Positions 1 to 12,306 are shown, counted from the stretch's first letter. The stretch is DNA of 64,000 bases from Pseudomonas azotoformans (GCF_001579805.1 NZ_CP014546.1:1984001-2048000); one strand, 5' to 3'. Program-made: numbers and translations. Notes: generated by a model not told the origin, from the sequence alone.

Positions 1-1
1 C

Positions 2-1168
2 TTGGTTGCCAGCGATGATGTGCAAGGCTCGATCACCCTGCGTCTCAAGGAGGTGCCCTGGGATCAGGCGCTGGACCTGGTGCTGCAAGCCAAGGGTCTA
101 GACAAGCGGGTCAAGGCCGGTGTGTTGCTGGTGGCGCCGGCCGAGGAACTGGCTGCGCGTGAGCTGCTGACGCTGGAATCGCGCAAACAGATGGCCGAAT
201 TGGCGCCGTTGCGCCGGGAGCTGCTGCAAGTCAATTACGCCAAGGCGGCGGACCTGGCCAAGTTGTTCCAGTCGGTCACCGGCCTTGAAGGCGTGACCGA
301 TGAGCGCGGTTCGGTGGCGGTGGATGATCGCACCAACAACATCATCGCCTACCAGACCGTTGAGCGGCTGGAGGAGCTGCGGCGGATCGTGGCACAGCTG
401 GATATTCCGGTACGCCAGGTGATGATCGAGGCGCGGATTGTCGAGGCCAATGTCGATTACGACAAAAGCCTCGGCGCACGTTGGGGTGGGCGGCTCAATC
501 GGGGCAACTGGGGTGCCGGGGGCATTCCGAAACCTCAGCCTGAAGGCTCGGAACCGCCGGAAAATCCACCCAGTTCGCCTTTCGTGGACTTGGGATCACT
601 CACCGGCACTTCGGGCCTCGGCATCGCCTATATCACCGACAACCTGCTGCTGGACCTGGAACTCACCGCCATGGAGAAAACCGGCAACGGTGAAATCGTC
701 TCGCAACCCAAGGTGGTCACGTCCGACAAGGAAACCGCGCGCATCCTCAAAGGCACCGAAATTCCCTATCAGGAATCCAGCTCCAGTGGCGCTACGTCGG
801 TTTCATTCAAGGAGGCCTCGCTATCGCTGGAAGTCACCCCGCAAATCACCCCGGATGACCGTGTGATCATGGAGGTCAAGGTCACCAAGGACGAGCCCGA
901 CTACCTGAACAAACTCAACGACGTACCACCGATCAAGAAGAACGAGGTCAACGCCAAGGTGCTGGTCAAGGACGGCGAGACCATCGTCATCGGCGGGGTT
1001 TTCTCCAATACCCAAAGCAAAGTGGTAGATAAAGTGCCATTTTTGGGCGATGTGCCGTATCTTGGCCGCCTTTTCCGGCGCGATGTGCTGGCGGAGAAAA
1101 AATCCGAGCTGCTGGTATTCCTGACTCCGCGTATTATGAATAACCAGGCGATTGCTGTGAGTCGTTGA
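2..1168 (+). CDS. pilQ: Type IV pilus secretin PilQ (C-terminal part, 5' end outside window)
   Basis: Outer-membrane secretin that forms the multimeric channel through which the type IV pilus passes. Only the last ~388 residues are present. The gene enters from before base 1, so the first codon read here is internal. Visible are the end of an N-domain ([16 protein letters not shown] near residue 18), the secretin core starting around [12 protein letters not shown] (residue ~140), and the secretin signature [15 protein letters not shown] near residue 347. A Pro/Glu/Ser-rich insertion (residues ~176-195) follows the start of the core. The stop lies 4 bases before the aroK start, the usual pseudomonad arrangement in which pilQ is followed by aroK and aroB. 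The identity is firm. The true start cannot be seen. Confidence 0.95.
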   Translation: MVASDDVQGSITLRLKEVPWDQALDLVLQAKGLDKRVKAGVLLVAPAEELAARELLTLESRKQMAELAPLRRELLQVNYAKAADLAKLFQSVTGLEGVTDERGSVAVDDRTNNIIAYQTVERLEELRRIVAQLDIPVRQVMIEARIVEANVDYDKSLGARWGGRLNRGNWGAGGIPKPQPEGSEPPENPPSSPFVDLGSLTGTSGLGIAYITDNLLLDLELTAMEKTGNGEIVSQPKVVTSDKETARILKGTEIPYQESSSSGATSVSFKEASLSLEVTPQITPDDRVIMEVKVTKDEPDYLNKLNDVPPIKKNEVNAKVLVKDGETIVIGGVFSNTQSKVVDKVPFLGDVPYLGRLFRRDVLAEKKSELLVFLTPRIMNNQAIAVSR

Positions 1169-1172
1169 TTCT

Positions 1173-1691
1173 GTGCGAAATTTGATTCTTGTAGGACCGA
1201 TGGGCGCTGGAAAAAGCACCATCGGCCGTTTGCTGGCCAAAGAGCTGCGCCTGCCGTTCAAAGATTCCGACAAGGAAATTGAATTGCGCACGGGTGCCAA
1301 TATCCCATGGATCTTCGATAAGGAAGGCGAACTGGGCTTTCGTGACCGCGAGCAGGCGATGATCGCCGAGCTGTGCGGCCTCGACGGCGTGGTATTGGCC
1401 ACCGGCGGTGGCGCAGTGATGCGCGAAGAAAACCGTCGCGCGCTGCATGCCGGTGGTCGGGTGGTCTATCTGCATGCGTCGGTCGAGCAGCAGGTGGGCC
1501 GCACCGCCCGCGATCGCAATCGCCCGTTGCTGCGCACGGCCAACCCGGAAAAAACCCTGCGGGACCTGCTCACGCTGCGCGATCCCCTGTATCGGGAAAT
1601 CGCCGATCTGGTGGTGGAAACCGATGAGCGGCCACCTCGGATGGTGGTCCTCGACATTCTTGAGCGCCTGCAACGGCTGCCACCCCGTTAA
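1173..1691 (+). CDS. aroK: Shikimate kinase
   Basis: Phosphorylates shikimate to shikimate 3-phosphate with ATP in the cytoplasmic chorismate pathway. The protein has 172 residues, normal for the family. The P-loop GPMGAGKS is at residues 8-15, followed by the shikimate-binding acidic segment KDSDKEIE (~residues 31-38), a Gly-rich ATGGGAV loop (~residue 76) and a lid-region arginine segment [14 protein letters not shown] start at 1173 is preferred because it puts the P-loop at the usual distance from the N-terminus. It sits 4 bases after the pilQ stop, so translation is probably coupled. The next pathway gene, aroB, follows after ~125 bases. Confidence 0.96.
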   Translation: MRNLILVGPMGAGKSTIGRLLAKELRLPFKDSDKEIELRTGANIPWIFDKEGELGFRDREQAMIAELCGLDGVVLATGGGAVMREENRRALHAGGRVVYLHASVEQQVGRTARDRNRPLLRTANPEKTLRDLLTLRDPLYREIADLVVETDERPPRMVVLDILERLQRLPPR

Positions 1692-1761
1692 AGCCCGGCT
1701 CGAAATGCGCTATTCTCGGCGGCGCGCTATCACCCTGTGGGGTGTGGCGTAGAGCCATCAG

Positions 1762-1783
1762 GTGACGTCAGAACGTGACGTCA
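1762..1783. promoter_or_regulatory. Tandem TGACGTCA palindromes upstream of aroB
   Basis: Two copies of GTGACGTCA (1762-1770 and 1775-1783) are separated by GAAC. Each contains the perfect 8-base palindrome TGACGTCA, and the copies are 13 bases apart. They lie in the 125-base aroK-aroB gap, 34 bases before the aroB start. This could be a regulator site or part of an mRNA leader. No known pseudomonad regulator is assigned. Confidence 0.35.
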
Positions 1784-1816
1784 TCGGTCGTCACAATATC
1801 TCTAACGCGGGGACAC

Positions 1817-2917
1817 ATGCAGACACTTAAGGTCGATCTAGGCGAGCGCAGCTACCCGATCCATATTGGCGAAGGTCTGCTGGACCAGCCCGAGTTGCTC
1901 GCACCGCATATTGCCGGGCGGCAAGTGGCGATCATCTCCAACGAAACGGTCGCGCCGCTGTATCTTGAGCGTCTGAGCCGCAGCCTGTCGGCCTATTCGG
2001 TGATCTCCGTGATCCTGCCCGACGGCGAAGCCCACAAGAACTGGGAAACCCTGCAACTGATCTTTGATGGCCTGCTCACCGCACGTCATGACCGCCGCAC
2101 CACCGTGATCGCCCTGGGCGGCGGCGTGATCGGCGACATGGCCGGCTTTGCGGCGGCCTGTTACCAGCGTGGCGTGGACTTTATCCAAGTGCCGACCACG
2201 TTGCTGTCCCAGGTCGATTCGTCGGTGGGCGGCAAGACCGGCATCAATCACCCGCTGGGCAAGAACATGGTGGGCGCGTTCTACCAGCCTCAAGCCGTGC
2301 TGATCGACACCGCGACCCTCAACACCTTGCCGCCGCGCGAGCTGTCGGCGGGCCTGGCGGAAGTCATCAAGTACGGGTTGATCTGCGATGAGCCGTTCCT
2401 GGCCTGGCTGGAAGAACACGTCGACGCGTTGCGCAACCTTGACCAAGTAGCACTCACCGAAGCGATTTCCCGCTCCTGCGCCGCCAAGGCGCTGGTGGTG
2501 AATGCCGACGAACGGGAGTCCGGTGTACGGGCCACCCTCAACCTGGGCCACACCTTCGGCCATGCGATCGAAACCCACATGGGCTATGGTGTGTGGTTGC
2601 ACGGGGAGGCTGTAGCGGCTGGCACCGTGATGGCATTGGAGATGTCGCAGCGCCTGGGCTGGATCAGCGCCGAGGAGCGTGATCGCGGCATCCGCCTGTT
2701 CCAGCGCGCCGGTTTGCCGGTGATCCCGCCGGAGGAGATGACTGAGGCGGATTTCCTCGAACATATGGCAATAGACAAGAAAGTGATCGACGGTCGACTG
2801 CGACTGGTGCTGCTGCGCCACATGGGCGAAGCGGTGGTGACCGACGATTATCCGAAAGAGATTTTACAGGCCACGCTGGGAGCGGATTACCGCGCCCTGG
2901 CCCAGCTTAAAGGTTAA
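1817..2917 (+). CDS. aroB: 3-dehydroquinate synthase
   Basis: Converts DAHP to 3-dehydroquinate, the second step of the chorismate pathway, using NAD+ and a divalent metal. The protein has 366 residues. The nucleotide-binding stretch [19 protein letters not shown] lies near residue 100, the STLL/Lys-rich substrate site ([17 protein letters not shown]) follows, and the metal-binding histidines are seen in [12 protein letters not shown]. The ATG at 1817 is preferred over an in-frame ATG 42 bases earlier. The family N-terminus begins [15 protein letters not shown], and a GCGGGGA ribosome site lies just before it. The gene follows aroK and ends 10 bases before the DamX-like gene. Confidence 0.96.
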   Translation: MQTLKVDLGERSYPIHIGEGLLDQPELLAPHIAGRQVAIISNETVAPLYLERLSRSLSAYSVISVILPDGEAHKNWETLQLIFDGLLTARHDRRTTVIALGGGVIGDMAGFAAACYQRGVDFIQVPTTLLSQVDSSVGGKTGINHPLGKNMVGAFYQPQAVLIDTATLNTLPPRELSAGLAEVIKYGLICDEPFLAWLEEHVDALRNLDQVALTEAISRSCAAKALVVNADERESGVRATLNLGHTFGHAIETHMGYGVWLHGEAVAAGTVMALEMSQRLGWISAEERDRGIRLFQRAGLPVIPPEEMTEADFLEHMAIDKKVIDGRLRLVLLRHMGEAVVTDDYPKEILQATLGADYRALAQLKG

Positions 2918-2927
2918 TAAGATCCCG

Positions 2928-4493
2928 ATGACTAGTTTGCATGCCGACGAGGCGTTCCTCGGCCATTACCAGTTAAGCCACGACCCTTTTGCTCCACGGG
3001 TGCCTGGCTTCAAATTTTTCCCGGCCCAGCGCAAGCCAGTGCTTGGCCAGCTGCACCACCTCGCACGTTACAGTCAGCTGCTGCTGGTCGTGACCGGCCC
3101 GCTGGGCAGCGGCAAGACCCTGCTGCGCCAGGCCCTGGTGGCCAGCACCAACAAGCAGTCGGTGCAGAGTGTGGTGGTGTCGGCCCGTGGTGCCGGTGAT
3201 GCGGCGGGCGTTCTGCGCCAAGCCGCCCAGGCGCTGGACGTGGCGACTGCCGAGCCGAATGCGATCCTCAAGCAAGTGGTGCAGCTGGGCCTGACCGGCC
3301 AGGAAGTCTACCTGCTGGTGGATGACGCCGAGCAGCTCGACGAATCCGCCCTGGAAGCGCTGCTGGCGCTGGCAGCCGGTACGCCGGAAGGTCGCCCGCA
3401 CGTGTTCCTGTTTGGTGAGTCGTCGCTGATCGCCGAGTTGGAGCAGATCAGCGGTGACCAGGAGCTGTTCCACGTCATCGAGCTGCAGCCGTACGAAGAG
3501 GAAGAAACCCGCGAATACCTGGCTCAACGCCTTGAAGGCGCAGGGGCCGGTATCGAACTTTTCTCCGCTCAGCAGATCTCTGATATTCACGAAAGCTCCG
3601 ACGGCTGGCCTGGCACCATCAACCAGGTTGCCCGCGATGCCATGATCGAAGCCATGATTGCCAGCCGCACTGCGGTCAAGCGTCCAAAGATGGGGTTCAC
3701 TATGCCTAAGAAACACGTATTGGCTATTTCCGCCGTTGTCGTGGTCGCTGTCGCCGCCGCCTGGTTGATTCCAGGCCGCAGCAAGGCACCGACCACGGCC
3801 GGCGCGCCAACCGAACAGGCGCAGTTGCCACTGGGCAAGCCCACGCCAAACGTCGAGTTCGCCAACTCCGGCCAACCGACCAACCTGCCGATGGTCGGCC
3901 AGCCTGTGATGCGCGGTCCGCTCGCCGAAGAAGCCGGTGGCATCTCCGAAGGCGACGACGGCGTGCCGCTGGAAGGCTCCAGCGCCACACCACCTACCGT
4001 GACCACCACTGCGCCGCCTGCGGGCGTTCCAGCGGGCCAGCCGGCTGCGGTTGCCAAGCCGACTCCGGCACCGACTGTCGCCACCGCCAAGCCAGCGCCT
4101 GTAACCAAGCCGGTCGCGCCTGCGCCAGCCGCCAAGCCAGCACCGGCTGCGGCTGCCAAGCCTGCTGAAAAACCGGCCGCCACCGTTGCTAAAGCCGGCG
4201 CTGCTGGCGGCAGCTGGTACGCCAGCCAGCCGACCGGCAACTTCGTGGTGCAGATTCTCGGCACCAGCTCCGAAGCCAACGCCCAGGCGTTCGTGAAAGA
4301 GCAGGGCGGCGAGTACCGTTATTTCAAGAAAGTGCTCAACGGCAAGCCTCTCTACGTGATCACCTACGGCAACTTCTCCAGCCGTGCAGCCGCCGATTCT
4401 GCGATCAAAACCTTGCCAGCGAAGGTCCAGGCTGGTAAACCTTGGCCTCGCACTGTTGCCAGCGTTCAACAAGAACTCGCAACAACTCGCTGA
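2928..4493 (+). CDS. DamX-like AAA ATPase with transmembrane segment and C-terminal SPOR domain
   Basis: Predicted inner-membrane cell-division-associated protein of 521 residues. The N-terminal part resembles ExeA-type AAA ATPases, with Walker A GPLGSGKT at 57-64 and Walker B-like VYLLVDDAEQ at ~125. A single membrane segment (residues ~264-281) follows. Next comes a long low-complexity Pro/Ala/Lys region (~residues 345-430, repeats of PAPxxKP type), and last a SPOR domain (~437-510), the module that binds denuded septal peptidoglycan. Enterobacterial DamX sits in the same place after aroB, but the pseudomonad protein is more ExeA-like at its N-terminus. The 10-base spacing from aroB suggests co-transcription. 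The exact function is inferred from the SPOR domain and synteny. Confidence 0.85.
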   Translation: MTSLHADEAFLGHYQLSHDPFAPRVPGFKFFPAQRKPVLGQLHHLARYSQLLLVVTGPLGSGKTLLRQALVASTNKQSVQSVVVSARGAGDAAGVLRQAAQALDVATAEPNAILKQVVQLGLTGQEVYLLVDDAEQLDESALEALLALAAGTPEGRPHVFLFGESSLIAELEQISGDQELFHVIELQPYEEEETREYLAQRLEGAGAGIELFSAQQISDIHESSDGWPGTINQVARDAMIEAMIASRTAVKRPKMGFTMPKKHVLAISAVVVVAVAAAWLIPGRSKAPTTAGAPTEQAQLPLGKPTPNVEFANSGQPTNLPMVGQPVMRGPLAEEAGGISEGDDGVPLEGSSATPPTVTTTAPPAGVPAGQPAAVAKPTPAPTVATAKPAPVTKPVAPAPAAKPAPAAAAKPAEKPAATVAKAGAAGGSWYASQPTGNFVVQILGTSSEANAQAFVKEQGGEYRYFKKVLNGKPLYVITYGNFSSRAAADSAIKTLPAKVQAGKPWPRTVASVQQELATTR

Positions 4494-4499
4494 AGATCC

Positions 4500-4520
4500 G
4501 GCGGCCTTACCCAGGCCGCC
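4500..4520 (+). terminator. Hairpin after the DamX-like gene
   Basis: GGCGGCCT (4500-4507) pairs perfectly with AGGCCGCC (4513-4520) across a 5-base loop, starting 7 bases after the damX-like stop. No T-tract follows, so it may only stabilise the 3' end or act with Rho. Confidence 0.5.
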
Positions 4521-4706
4521 CTCCCGGCACCTCAAAAAATAACCGCAAGTGCGTGCAGTCTCTAGAGACCGCGCGCTTTGTGGTGTCTGCGTCACAGTAG
4601 CTTTTGAGTCGTAGCGGTCAGAATTAAAAAAGTTTTGACTAGCACAGCATATCGCTTTAAACCTTTCATAAATGCGACATAGATTTGCGACATTTCGTCG
4701 CTAAAT

Positions 4707-4735
4707 TTGTGAGCGTCTGTGTCGGTGTGTACAAT
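4707..4735 (+). promoter_or_regulatory. Candidate sigma-70 promoter for gltBD
   Basis: TTGTGA (4707-4712) and TACAAT (4730-4735) are separated by 17 bases, about 110 bases before the gltB start. The rest of the 353-base gap (4494-4846) holds only the hairpin at 4500-4520 and an AT-rich stretch around 4620-4700. No gene is seen there. Confidence 0.45.
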
Positions 4736-4846
4736 GACCTCCCTTTTGCCCCCGCTAAGCCGGCGTACGTTCGGCGTGGAAGGTAACCGGTTGAATTGAA
4801 AAGAAATTTGCCTCGATATAAGAGGCAGCCTGGTGAGAAAGTGTCT

Positions 4847-7800
4847 ATGAAAGCAGGTCTGTACCAACCCGATGAATTCAAGGATAACTGCGGTTTCGGC
4901 CTGATAGCCCATATGCAGGGCGAGCCCAGTCATACCCTTTTGCAAACGGCCATCGAGGCCCTGACCTGCATGACCCACCGCGGTGGGATCAACGCCGACG
5001 GCAAGACCGGTGACGGTTGTGGCTTGCTGATTCAAAAGCCCGACCAGTTCCTGCGCGCTGTCGCAAAAGAGCAATTTGCGGTCGACCTGCCCAAGCAGTA
5101 CGCCGTGGGCATGGTGTTTTTCAACCAGGACCCGGTCAAGGCCGAAGCCGCCCGCGAGAACATGAACCGCGAGATCCTGGCCGCCGGCCTGCAACTTGTC
5201 GGCTGGCGCAAAGTGCCGATCGACACCAGTGTGCTCGGCCGTCTCGCGCTTGAGCGCCTGCCGCAGATCGAACAAGTGTTTATCGCAGGCAGTGGCCTGA
5301 GCGACCAGGACATGGCGATCAAGCTGTTCACCTCGCGTCGTCGTTCGTCGGTTTCCAACGCCGCCGACACCGACCACTACATCTGCAGCTTTTCGCACAA
5401 GACCATCATTTATAAAGGCCTGATGATGCCGGCGGACCTCACCGCCTTCTATCCAGACCTGAGCGATGAGCGCCTGCAAACCGCAATCTGCGTGTTCCAC
5501 CAGCGCTTCTCCACCAACACCCTGCCGAAATGGCCGCTAGCCCAGCCATTCCGCTTCCTCGCCCACAACGGCGAGATCAACACCATCACCGGCAACCGCA
5601 ACTGGGCCGTGGCCCGTCGCACCAAGTTCGCCAACGATTTGATGGACCTGGAAGAGCTCGGCCCGCTGGTTAACCGCGTGGGTTCCGACTCCTCCAGCAT
5701 GGACAACATGCTCGAACTGATGGTCACCGGCGGCATCGACCTGTTCCGTGGCGTGCGCATGATCATTCCGCCAGCGTGGCAGAACGTCGAAACCATGGAC
5801 CCGGACCTGCGTGCGTTCTACGAGTACAACTCGATGCACATGGAACCGTGGGACGGCCCGGCCGGCGTGGTCATGACTGACGGCCGCTACGCGGTGTGCC
5901 TGCTTGACCGTAACGGTCTGCGCCCGGCGCGTTGGGTCACCACCACCAACGGCTTCATCACCCTCGCGTCGGAAATCGGCGTGTGGGACTACAAGCCTGA
6001 AGACGTTATCGCCAAAGGCCGCGTGGGCCCTGGCCAGATTTTGGCCGTGGACACCGAAACCGGTCAGATCCTCGACACCGACGCCATCGACAACCGCCTG
6101 AAGTCCCGTCACCCGTACAAGCAATGGCTGCGCAAGAACGCCCTGCGCATCCAGGCGACCATGGAAGACAACGACCACGGTTCGGCTTTCTACGATGTCG
6201 ACCAGCTCAAGCAATACATGAAGATGTACCAGGTCACGTTCGAAGAGCGCGACCAGGTGCTGCGTCCGCTCGGCGAGCAAGGCTACGAGGCGGTCGGTTC
6301 CATGGGCGATGACACGCCAATGGCCGTGCTGTCCCAGCGCGTGCGCACGCCGTACGACTATTTCCGCCAGCAGTTCGCCCAGGTGACCAACCCGCCGATC
6401 GACCCGCTGCGCGAAGCCATCGTGATGTCGTTGGAAGTGTGCCTCGGTGCCGAGCGCAACATCTTCCAGGAATCGCCTGAGCACGCCTCCCGCGTGATCC
6501 TCAGCTCGCCGGTCATTTCCCCGGCCAAGTGGCGCTCGTTGATGACCCTGGATCGCCCAGGCTTCGACCGCCAGATCATCGACCTGAACTACGACGAAAG
6601 CCTCGGCCTTGAAGCCGCTGTGCGCAACGTCGCTGACCAGGCCGAAGAAGCCGTGCGCGCCGGTCGTACCCAGATCGTGTTGACCGACCGCCATATCGCA
6701 CCAGGCAAGCTGCCGATCCACGCTTCCTTGGCGACCGGCGCAGTGCACCACCGCCTGACCGAAAAAGGCCTGCGCTGCGACTCCAACATCCTTGTGGAAA
6801 CCGCCACCGCCCGCGACCCGCATCACTTCGCGGTGCTGATCGGCTTCGGCGCCTCGGCGGTGTACCCATTCCTCGCGTACGAAGTGCTGGGTGACCTGAT
6901 CCGCACCGGTGAAGTGCTGGGCGACCTCTACGAGGTGTTCAAGAACTACCGCAAGGGCATCACCAAGGGGTTGCTGAAGATCCTGTCGAAGATGGGCATC
7001 TCCACGGTTACCTCGTACCGCGGCGCACAGCTGTTCGAAGCCATCGGCCTGTCCGAAGAGGTTTGCGACCTGAGCTTCCGTGGCGTGCCGAGCCGTATCA
7101 AGGGCGCGCGTTTCGTCGACATCGAAGCCGAGCAAAAAGCCCTGGCAGCCGAAGCCTGGAGCGCGCGCAAGCCGATCCAGCAAGGCGGTCTGCTCAAGTT
7201 CGTGCACGGTGGCGAATACCACGCCTACAACCCGGACGTGGTCAACACCCTGCAAGCCGCCGTGCAGCAGGGCGACTACGCCAAGTTCAAGGAATACACC
7301 TCGCTGGTGGACAACCGCCCGGTGTCGATGATCCGCGATTTGTTCAAGGTGAAGACCCTGGACACGCCGATGGACATCAGCGAAGTCGAGCCGCTGGAGT
7401 CGATCCTCAAGCGCTTCGACTCTGCCGGTATCTCGCTGGGCGCCTTGTCGCCTGAGGCTCACGAAGCCCTGGCCGAAGCCATGAACCGCCTGGGTGCGCG
7501 TTCCAACTCCGGCGAAGGCGGTGAAGACCCGGCGCGCTACGGCACCATCAAAAGCTCGAAAATCAAGCAGGTTGCGACCGGTCGTTTCGGTGTGACCCCG
7601 GAATACCTGGTCAACGCCGAAGTGCTGCAGATCAAGGTGGCTCAGGGCGCCAAGCCCGGTGAGGGCGGCCAACTGCCGGGTGGCAAGGTCAACGGTCTGA
7701 TCGCCAAGCTGCGTTACGCAGTGCCGGGTGTGACCCTGATTTCGCCGCCGCCGCACCACGACATCTACTCGATTGAAGACTTGTCGCAGCTAATTTTCGA

Positions 7801-9292
7801 CCTGAAACAAGTCAACCCGCAGGCGCTGGTCTCGGTGAAACTGGTAGCAGAAGCCGGCGTGGGCACCATCGCCGCCGGCGTGGCCAAGGCCTATGCCGAC
7901 CTGATCACCATCTCCGGCTACGACGGCGGCACCGGCGCTTCGCCGCTGACCTCCATCAAGTATGCGGGCGCACCGTGGGAACTCGGCCTGGCTGAAACCC
8001 ACCAGACCCTGCGCGGCAACGACCTGCGCGGCAAGGTCCGTGTGCAGACCGACGGCGGCTTGAAAACCGGCCTCGACGTGATCAAGGCCGCGATCCTCGG
8101 CGCCGAAAGCTTCGGCTTCGGGACTGCGCCAATGATCGCCCTGGGCTGCAAATACCTGCGCATCTGCCACCTGAACAACTGCGCCACCGGTGTCGCCACT
8201 CAGAACGAAAAGCTGCGCAAGGATCACTACATCGGCACCGTCGACATGGTGGTGAACTTCTTCACCTACGTCGCCGAAGAGACCCGTGAGTGGCTGGCCA
8301 AGCTGGGCGTGCGTTCCCTCGAAGAGCTGATCGGTCGCACCGACCTGTTGGAAATCCTTGAAGGCCAGACCGCCAAGCAACATCACCTGGACCTCACGCC
8401 GCTGTTGGGCAGCGATCACATTCCGGCCGACAAACCGCAGTTCTGCGGCGTCGAGCGCAACCCGCCCTTCGACAAAGGCCTGCTGGCCGAAAAGATGGTG
8501 GAAATCGCCGGTTCGTCGATCAACGATGCCAGCGGTGGCGAATTCGCCCTGGATATCTGCAACTGCGACCGTTCCATCGGCGCACGCATCTCCGGCGAAA
8601 TCGCGCGCAAGCACGGCAACCAGGGCATGGCCAAGGCGCCGATCACCTTCCGCTTCAAGGGCACTGCGGGCCAGAGCTTTGGCGTGTGGAACGCCGGCGG
8701 CCTGCACATGTACCTGGAAGGTGACGCCAACGACTACGTGGGCAAGGGCATGACCGGCGGCAAGCTGGTGATCGTTCCGCCAAAAGGCAGCGTCTACAAG
8801 ACTCAGGACAGTGCCATCATCGGCAACACCTGCTTGTACGGCGCCACCGGTGGCAAGCTGTTCGCCGCCGGCACCGCCGGTGAGCGTTTCGCCGTGCGTA
8901 ACTCCGGTGCCCACACCGTGGTGGAAGGCACTGGCGATCACTGCTGCGAGTACATGACCGGGGGCTTTGTCGCGGTACTGGGCAAGACCGGTTACAACTT
9001 CGGTTCGGGCATGACCGGCGGTTTCGCCTACGTGCTCGACCAGGACAACACCTTCGTCGACAAGGTCAACCACGAGTTGGTCGAGATCCAGCGGATCAGC
9101 GGCGAAGCCATGGAATCCTACCGGAACCACTTGCAGCACGTGCTGGACGAGTACGTCGAGGAAACCGGCAGCGAATGGGGCCGCAACCTCGCCGAAAACC
9201 TCGATGATTACCTGCGTCGTTTCTGGCTGGTCAAGCCCAAGGCTGCCAACCTGAAATCGTTGCTTTCCAGCATCCGTGCCAACCCGCAGTGA
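4847..9292 (+). CDS. gltB: Glutamate synthase (NADPH) large subunit
   Basis: The large subunit of GOGAT transfers the amide of glutamine to 2-oxoglutarate to give two glutamates, the main nitrogen-assimilation route with glutamine synthetase. The protein has 1481 residues. Order of parts: short propeptide and class II amidotransferase domain (catalytic Cys15 in NCGFG after processing, THRGG near residue 46), central domain, FMN-binding synthase domain with GGTGASPL, the cysteines [12 protein letters not shown] that bind the [3Fe-4S] cluster, and a C-terminal beta-helix GXGXG domain. The ATG at 4847 is preferred over an in-frame TTG at 4796 because it places Cys15 at the family position. gltD follows after 32 bases. 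Confidence 0.97.
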   Translation: MKAGLYQPDEFKDNCGFGLIAHMQGEPSHTLLQTAIEALTCMTHRGGINADGKTGDGCGLLIQKPDQFLRAVAKEQFAVDLPKQYAVGMVFFNQDPVKAEAARENMNREILAAGLQLVGWRKVPIDTSVLGRLALERLPQIEQVFIAGSGLSDQDMAIKLFTSRRRSSVSNAADTDHYICSFSHKTIIYKGLMMPADLTAFYPDLSDERLQTAICVFHQRFSTNTLPKWPLAQPFRFLAHNGEINTITGNRNWAVARRTKFANDLMDLEELGPLVNRVGSDSSSMDNMLELMVTGGIDLFRGVRMIIPPAWQNVETMDPDLRAFYEYNSMHMEPWDGPAGVVMTDGRYAVCLLDRNGLRPARWVTTTNGFITLASEIGVWDYKPEDVIAKGRVGPGQILAVDTETGQILDTDAIDNRLKSRHPYKQWLRKNALRIQATMEDNDHGSAFYDVDQLKQYMKMYQVTFEERDQVLRPLGEQGYEAVGSMGDDTPMAVLSQRVRTPYDYFRQQFAQVTNPPIDPLREAIVMSLEVCLGAERNIFQESPEHASRVILSSPVISPAKWRSLMTLDRPGFDRQIIDLNYDESLGLEAAVRNVADQAEEAVRAGRTQIVLTDRHIAPGKLPIHASLATGAVHHRLTEKGLRCDSNILVETATARDPHHFAVLIGFGASAVYPFLAYEVLGDLIRTGEVLGDLYEVFKNYRKGITKGLLKILSKMGISTVTSYRGAQLFEAIGLSEEVCDLSFRGVPSRIKGARFVDIEAEQKALAAEAWSARKPIQQGGLLKFVHGGEYHAYNPDVVNTLQAAVQQGDYAKFKEYTSLVDNRPVSMIRDLFKVKTLDTPMDISEVEPLESILKRFDSAGISLGALSPEAHEALAEAMNRLGARSNSGEGGEDPARYGTIKSSKIKQVATGRFGVTPEYLVNAEVLQIKVAQGAKPGEGGQLPGGKVNGLIAKLRYAVPGVTLISPPPHHDIYSIEDLSQLIFDLKQVNPQALVSVKLVAEAGVGTIAAGVAKAYADLITISGYDGGTGASPLTSIKYAGAPWELGLAETHQTLRGNDLRGKVRVQTDGGLKTGLDVIKAAILGAESFGFGTAPMIALGCKYLRICHLNNCATGVATQNEKLRKDHYIGTVDMVVNFFTYVAEETREWLAKLGVRSLEELIGRTDLLEILEGQTAKQHHLDLTPLLGSDHIPADKPQFCGVERNPPFDKGLLAEKMVEIAGSSINDASGGEFALDICNCDRSIGARISGEIARKHGNQGMAKAPITFRFKGTAGQSFGVWNAGGLHMYLEGDANDYVGKGMTGGKLVIVPPKGSVYKTQDSAIIGNTCLYGATGGKLFAAGTAGERFAVRNSGAHTVVEGTGDHCCEYMTGGFVAVLGKTGYNFGSGMTGGFAYVLDQDNTFVDKVNHELVEIQRISGEAMESYRNHLQHVLDEYVEETGSEWGRNLAENLDDYLRRFWLVKPKAANLKSLLSSIRANPQ

Positions 9293-9315
9293 TATGCGCC
9301 TGAAGAGTTTGATGA

Positions 9316-10743
<1,428 letters not shown>

Positions 10744-10777
10744 GCCCTGATACCCGCGACAAATTGACCCGATAGAC

Positions 10778-10805
10778 AAAAGGCACGGCTCATACCGTGC
10801 CTTTT
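10778..10805 (+). terminator. Rho-independent terminator after gltBD
   Basis: AAAAGGCACGG (10778-10788) pairs with CCGTGCCTTTT (10795-10805) across a 6-base loop. The A-stem/T-tail symmetry means it could work in both directions, but hemE lies downstream on the same strand. Confidence 0.85.
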
Positions 10806-10852
10806 GCGTCTGGCTCTGAGAAAATGCCCGCACTTTTTTTGCGGATGCCGAC

Positions 10853-11920
10853 ATGACTGCCCTCAAGAACGACCGTTTCCTTCGTGCCCTGCTCAAGCAA
10901 CCTGTGGACGTCACCCCTGTGTGGATGATGCGCCAGGCCGGTCGCTACCTGCCGGAATACCGCGCCAGTCGCGCCAACGCCGGCGACTTCATGAGCCTGT
11001 GCATGAACCCGGAGTTCGCCTGCGAAGTCACGATGCAGCCGCTGGACCGCTACCCGCAACTGGACGCGGCCATCCTCTTCTCCGACATCCTCACCATCCC
11101 TGACGCCATGGGCCAAGGCCTGTACTTTGAAACCGGCGAAGGCCCGCGTTTCAAGAAGGTCGTCAGCACCCTGGCCGATATCGAAGCGCTGCCGATCCCG
11201 GATCCGCACAAAGACCTCGGTTACGTGATGGACGCCGTGAGCACCATCCGCCGCGAACTCAACGGCCGCGTGCCGCTGATCGGCTTCTCCGGCAGCCCCT
11301 GGACCTTGGCCACCTACATGGTCGAAGGCGGCTCGTCGAAAGACTTCCGCAAGACCAAGGCCATGCTCTACGACAACCCACAGGCCATGCACCTGCTGCT
11401 GGACAAGCTGGCGCAGTCGGTCACTTCCTACCTCAACGCGCAGATCATGGCCGGCGCGCAAGCCGTGCAGATCTTCGACACCTGGGGCGGCAACCTGTCG
11501 GCGGCGGCGTACCAGGAATTCTCCCTGGCCTACATGCGCAAGATCGTCAGCGGCCTGATCCGCGAACACGAAGGCCGCAAAGTGCCGGTGATCATGTTCA
11601 CCAAGGGTGGCGGCCTGTGGCTGGAAAGCATTGCCGACGCCGGTGCCGACGCCTTGGGCCTGGACTGGACGTGTGACTTGGGCGAAGCCCGCCAGCGCGT
11701 GGGCAACCGCGTCGCCCTGCAAGGCAACATGGACCCGACCGTGCTGTACGCCAAGCCAGAAGCGATCCGCAGCGAAGTCGGCCGCATCCTCGCCAGCTAC
11801 GGCAAAGGCACTGGGCACGTGTTCAACCTCGGCCATGGCATCACCCCGGAAGTGAACCCGGAGCATGCGGGTGCGTTCCTGCGCGCGGTGCATGAGTTGT
11901 CGGCGCAGTATCACGAATAA
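10853..11920 (+). CDS. hemE: Uroporphyrinogen decarboxylase
   Basis: Decarboxylates the four acetate side chains of uroporphyrinogen III to give coproporphyrinogen III in heme synthesis. The protein has 355 residues, the family length. The N-terminal signature [16 protein letters not shown] is at ~residues 22-37, and [17 protein letters not shown] is near residue 144. The C-terminal half shows the TIM-barrel motifs [12 protein letters not shown] and [10 protein letters not shown]. It is monocistronic, bounded by terminators at 10778-10805 and 11934-11965. Confidence 0.97.
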   Translation: MTALKNDRFLRALLKQPVDVTPVWMMRQAGRYLPEYRASRANAGDFMSLCMNPEFACEVTMQPLDRYPQLDAAILFSDILTIPDAMGQGLYFETGEGPRFKKVVSTLADIEALPIPDPHKDLGYVMDAVSTIRRELNGRVPLIGFSGSPWTLATYMVEGGSSKDFRKTKAMLYDNPQAMHLLLDKLAQSVTSYLNAQIMAGAQAVQIFDTWGGNLSAAAYQEFSLAYMRKIVSGLIREHEGRKVPVIMFTKGGGLWLESIADAGADALGLDWTCDLGEARQRVGNRVALQGNMDPTVLYAKPEAIRSEVGRILASYGKGTGHVFNLGHGITPEVNPEHAGAFLRAVHELSAQYHE

Positions 11921-11933
11921 TTGTTGCCCAATG

Positions 11934-11965
11934 AAAAACGCCCGGTTTATCCGGGCGTTTTTATT
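11934..11965 (+). terminator. Rho-independent terminator after hemE
   Basis: AAAAACGCCCGG (11934-11945) pairs with CCGGGCGTTTTT (11951-11962) across TTTAT, ending in a T-rich tail 14 bases after the hemE stop. Confidence 0.88.
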
Positions 11966-11974
11966 TGAGTTGGG

Positions 11975-12040
11975 CGGACGTAAGGTACTTGTAATGTCCG
12001 TTATTGCGGACATAATCACGGTATCTATCTTAAAAGTCCG
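11975..12040 (+). promoter_or_regulatory. Promoter and operator of hipBA
   Basis: TTGTAA (11989-11994) and CATAAT (12011-12016), 16 bases apart, form a plausible sigma-70 promoter. The spacer and -10 box are covered by the perfect inverted repeat TGTCCG-N6-CGGACA (11995-12012). Two more half-sites, CGGAC at 11975-11979 and GTCCG at 12036-12040, flank it. This layout fits autorepression by the HipB-type antitoxin encoded from 12055. The specific binding is inferred. Confidence 0.6.
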
Positions 12041-12054
12041 TTCTGGGTGACATC

Positions 12055-12306
12055 ATGTTGCTGGTTAATCCACCTGAGCTGGGTGAAAGAATACGGCAAC
12101 TGCGTCGCGCCAAGGGCTATAGCCAAGCGCAACTGGCGGACCGTGCCAAGTGCAACCGCAAGACCATCATGGATCTTGAAGCGGGTGAAAATGTCGCGAT
12201 GTATACCGTGTTCAGGGTGATTTCTGCCTTGGGAATGGCACTCGAAGTCGTCGATAAACGCATTGATCTCAAATCCCTGGCTGATCTGGTGGAGCACGAT
12301 GAGTAG
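12055..12306 (+). CDS. hipB: HipB-type antitoxin, helix-turn-helix transcriptional regulator
   Basis: An 83-residue Cro/CI-type DNA-binding protein. The helix-turn-helix covers ~residues 9-63 (RIRQLRRAKGYSQAQLADRA ... NRKTIMDLEAG). It is the expected partner of the HipA kinase encoded next: it neutralises the toxin and represses the operon. The hipA ATG overlaps the end of this gene by 8 bases. The palindromic operator at 11995-12012 lies just upstream. The pair sits between hemE and the MFS gene, where the flanking genes are ordinary housekeeping genes, so it is probably an acquired accessory element. Confidence 0.85.
   Translation: MLLVNPPELGERIRQLRRAKGYSQAQLADRAKCNRKTIMDLEAGENVAMYTVFRVISALGMALEVVDKRIDLKSLADLVEHDE

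Noticed and set aside
5537..9139. Long open frames (740 and 449 codons) on the minus strand opposite gltB
   Set aside because: They lie wholly opposite a well-conserved gltB, are His/Val/Gly-rich in a way typical of reversed GC-rich coding sequence, and match no family.
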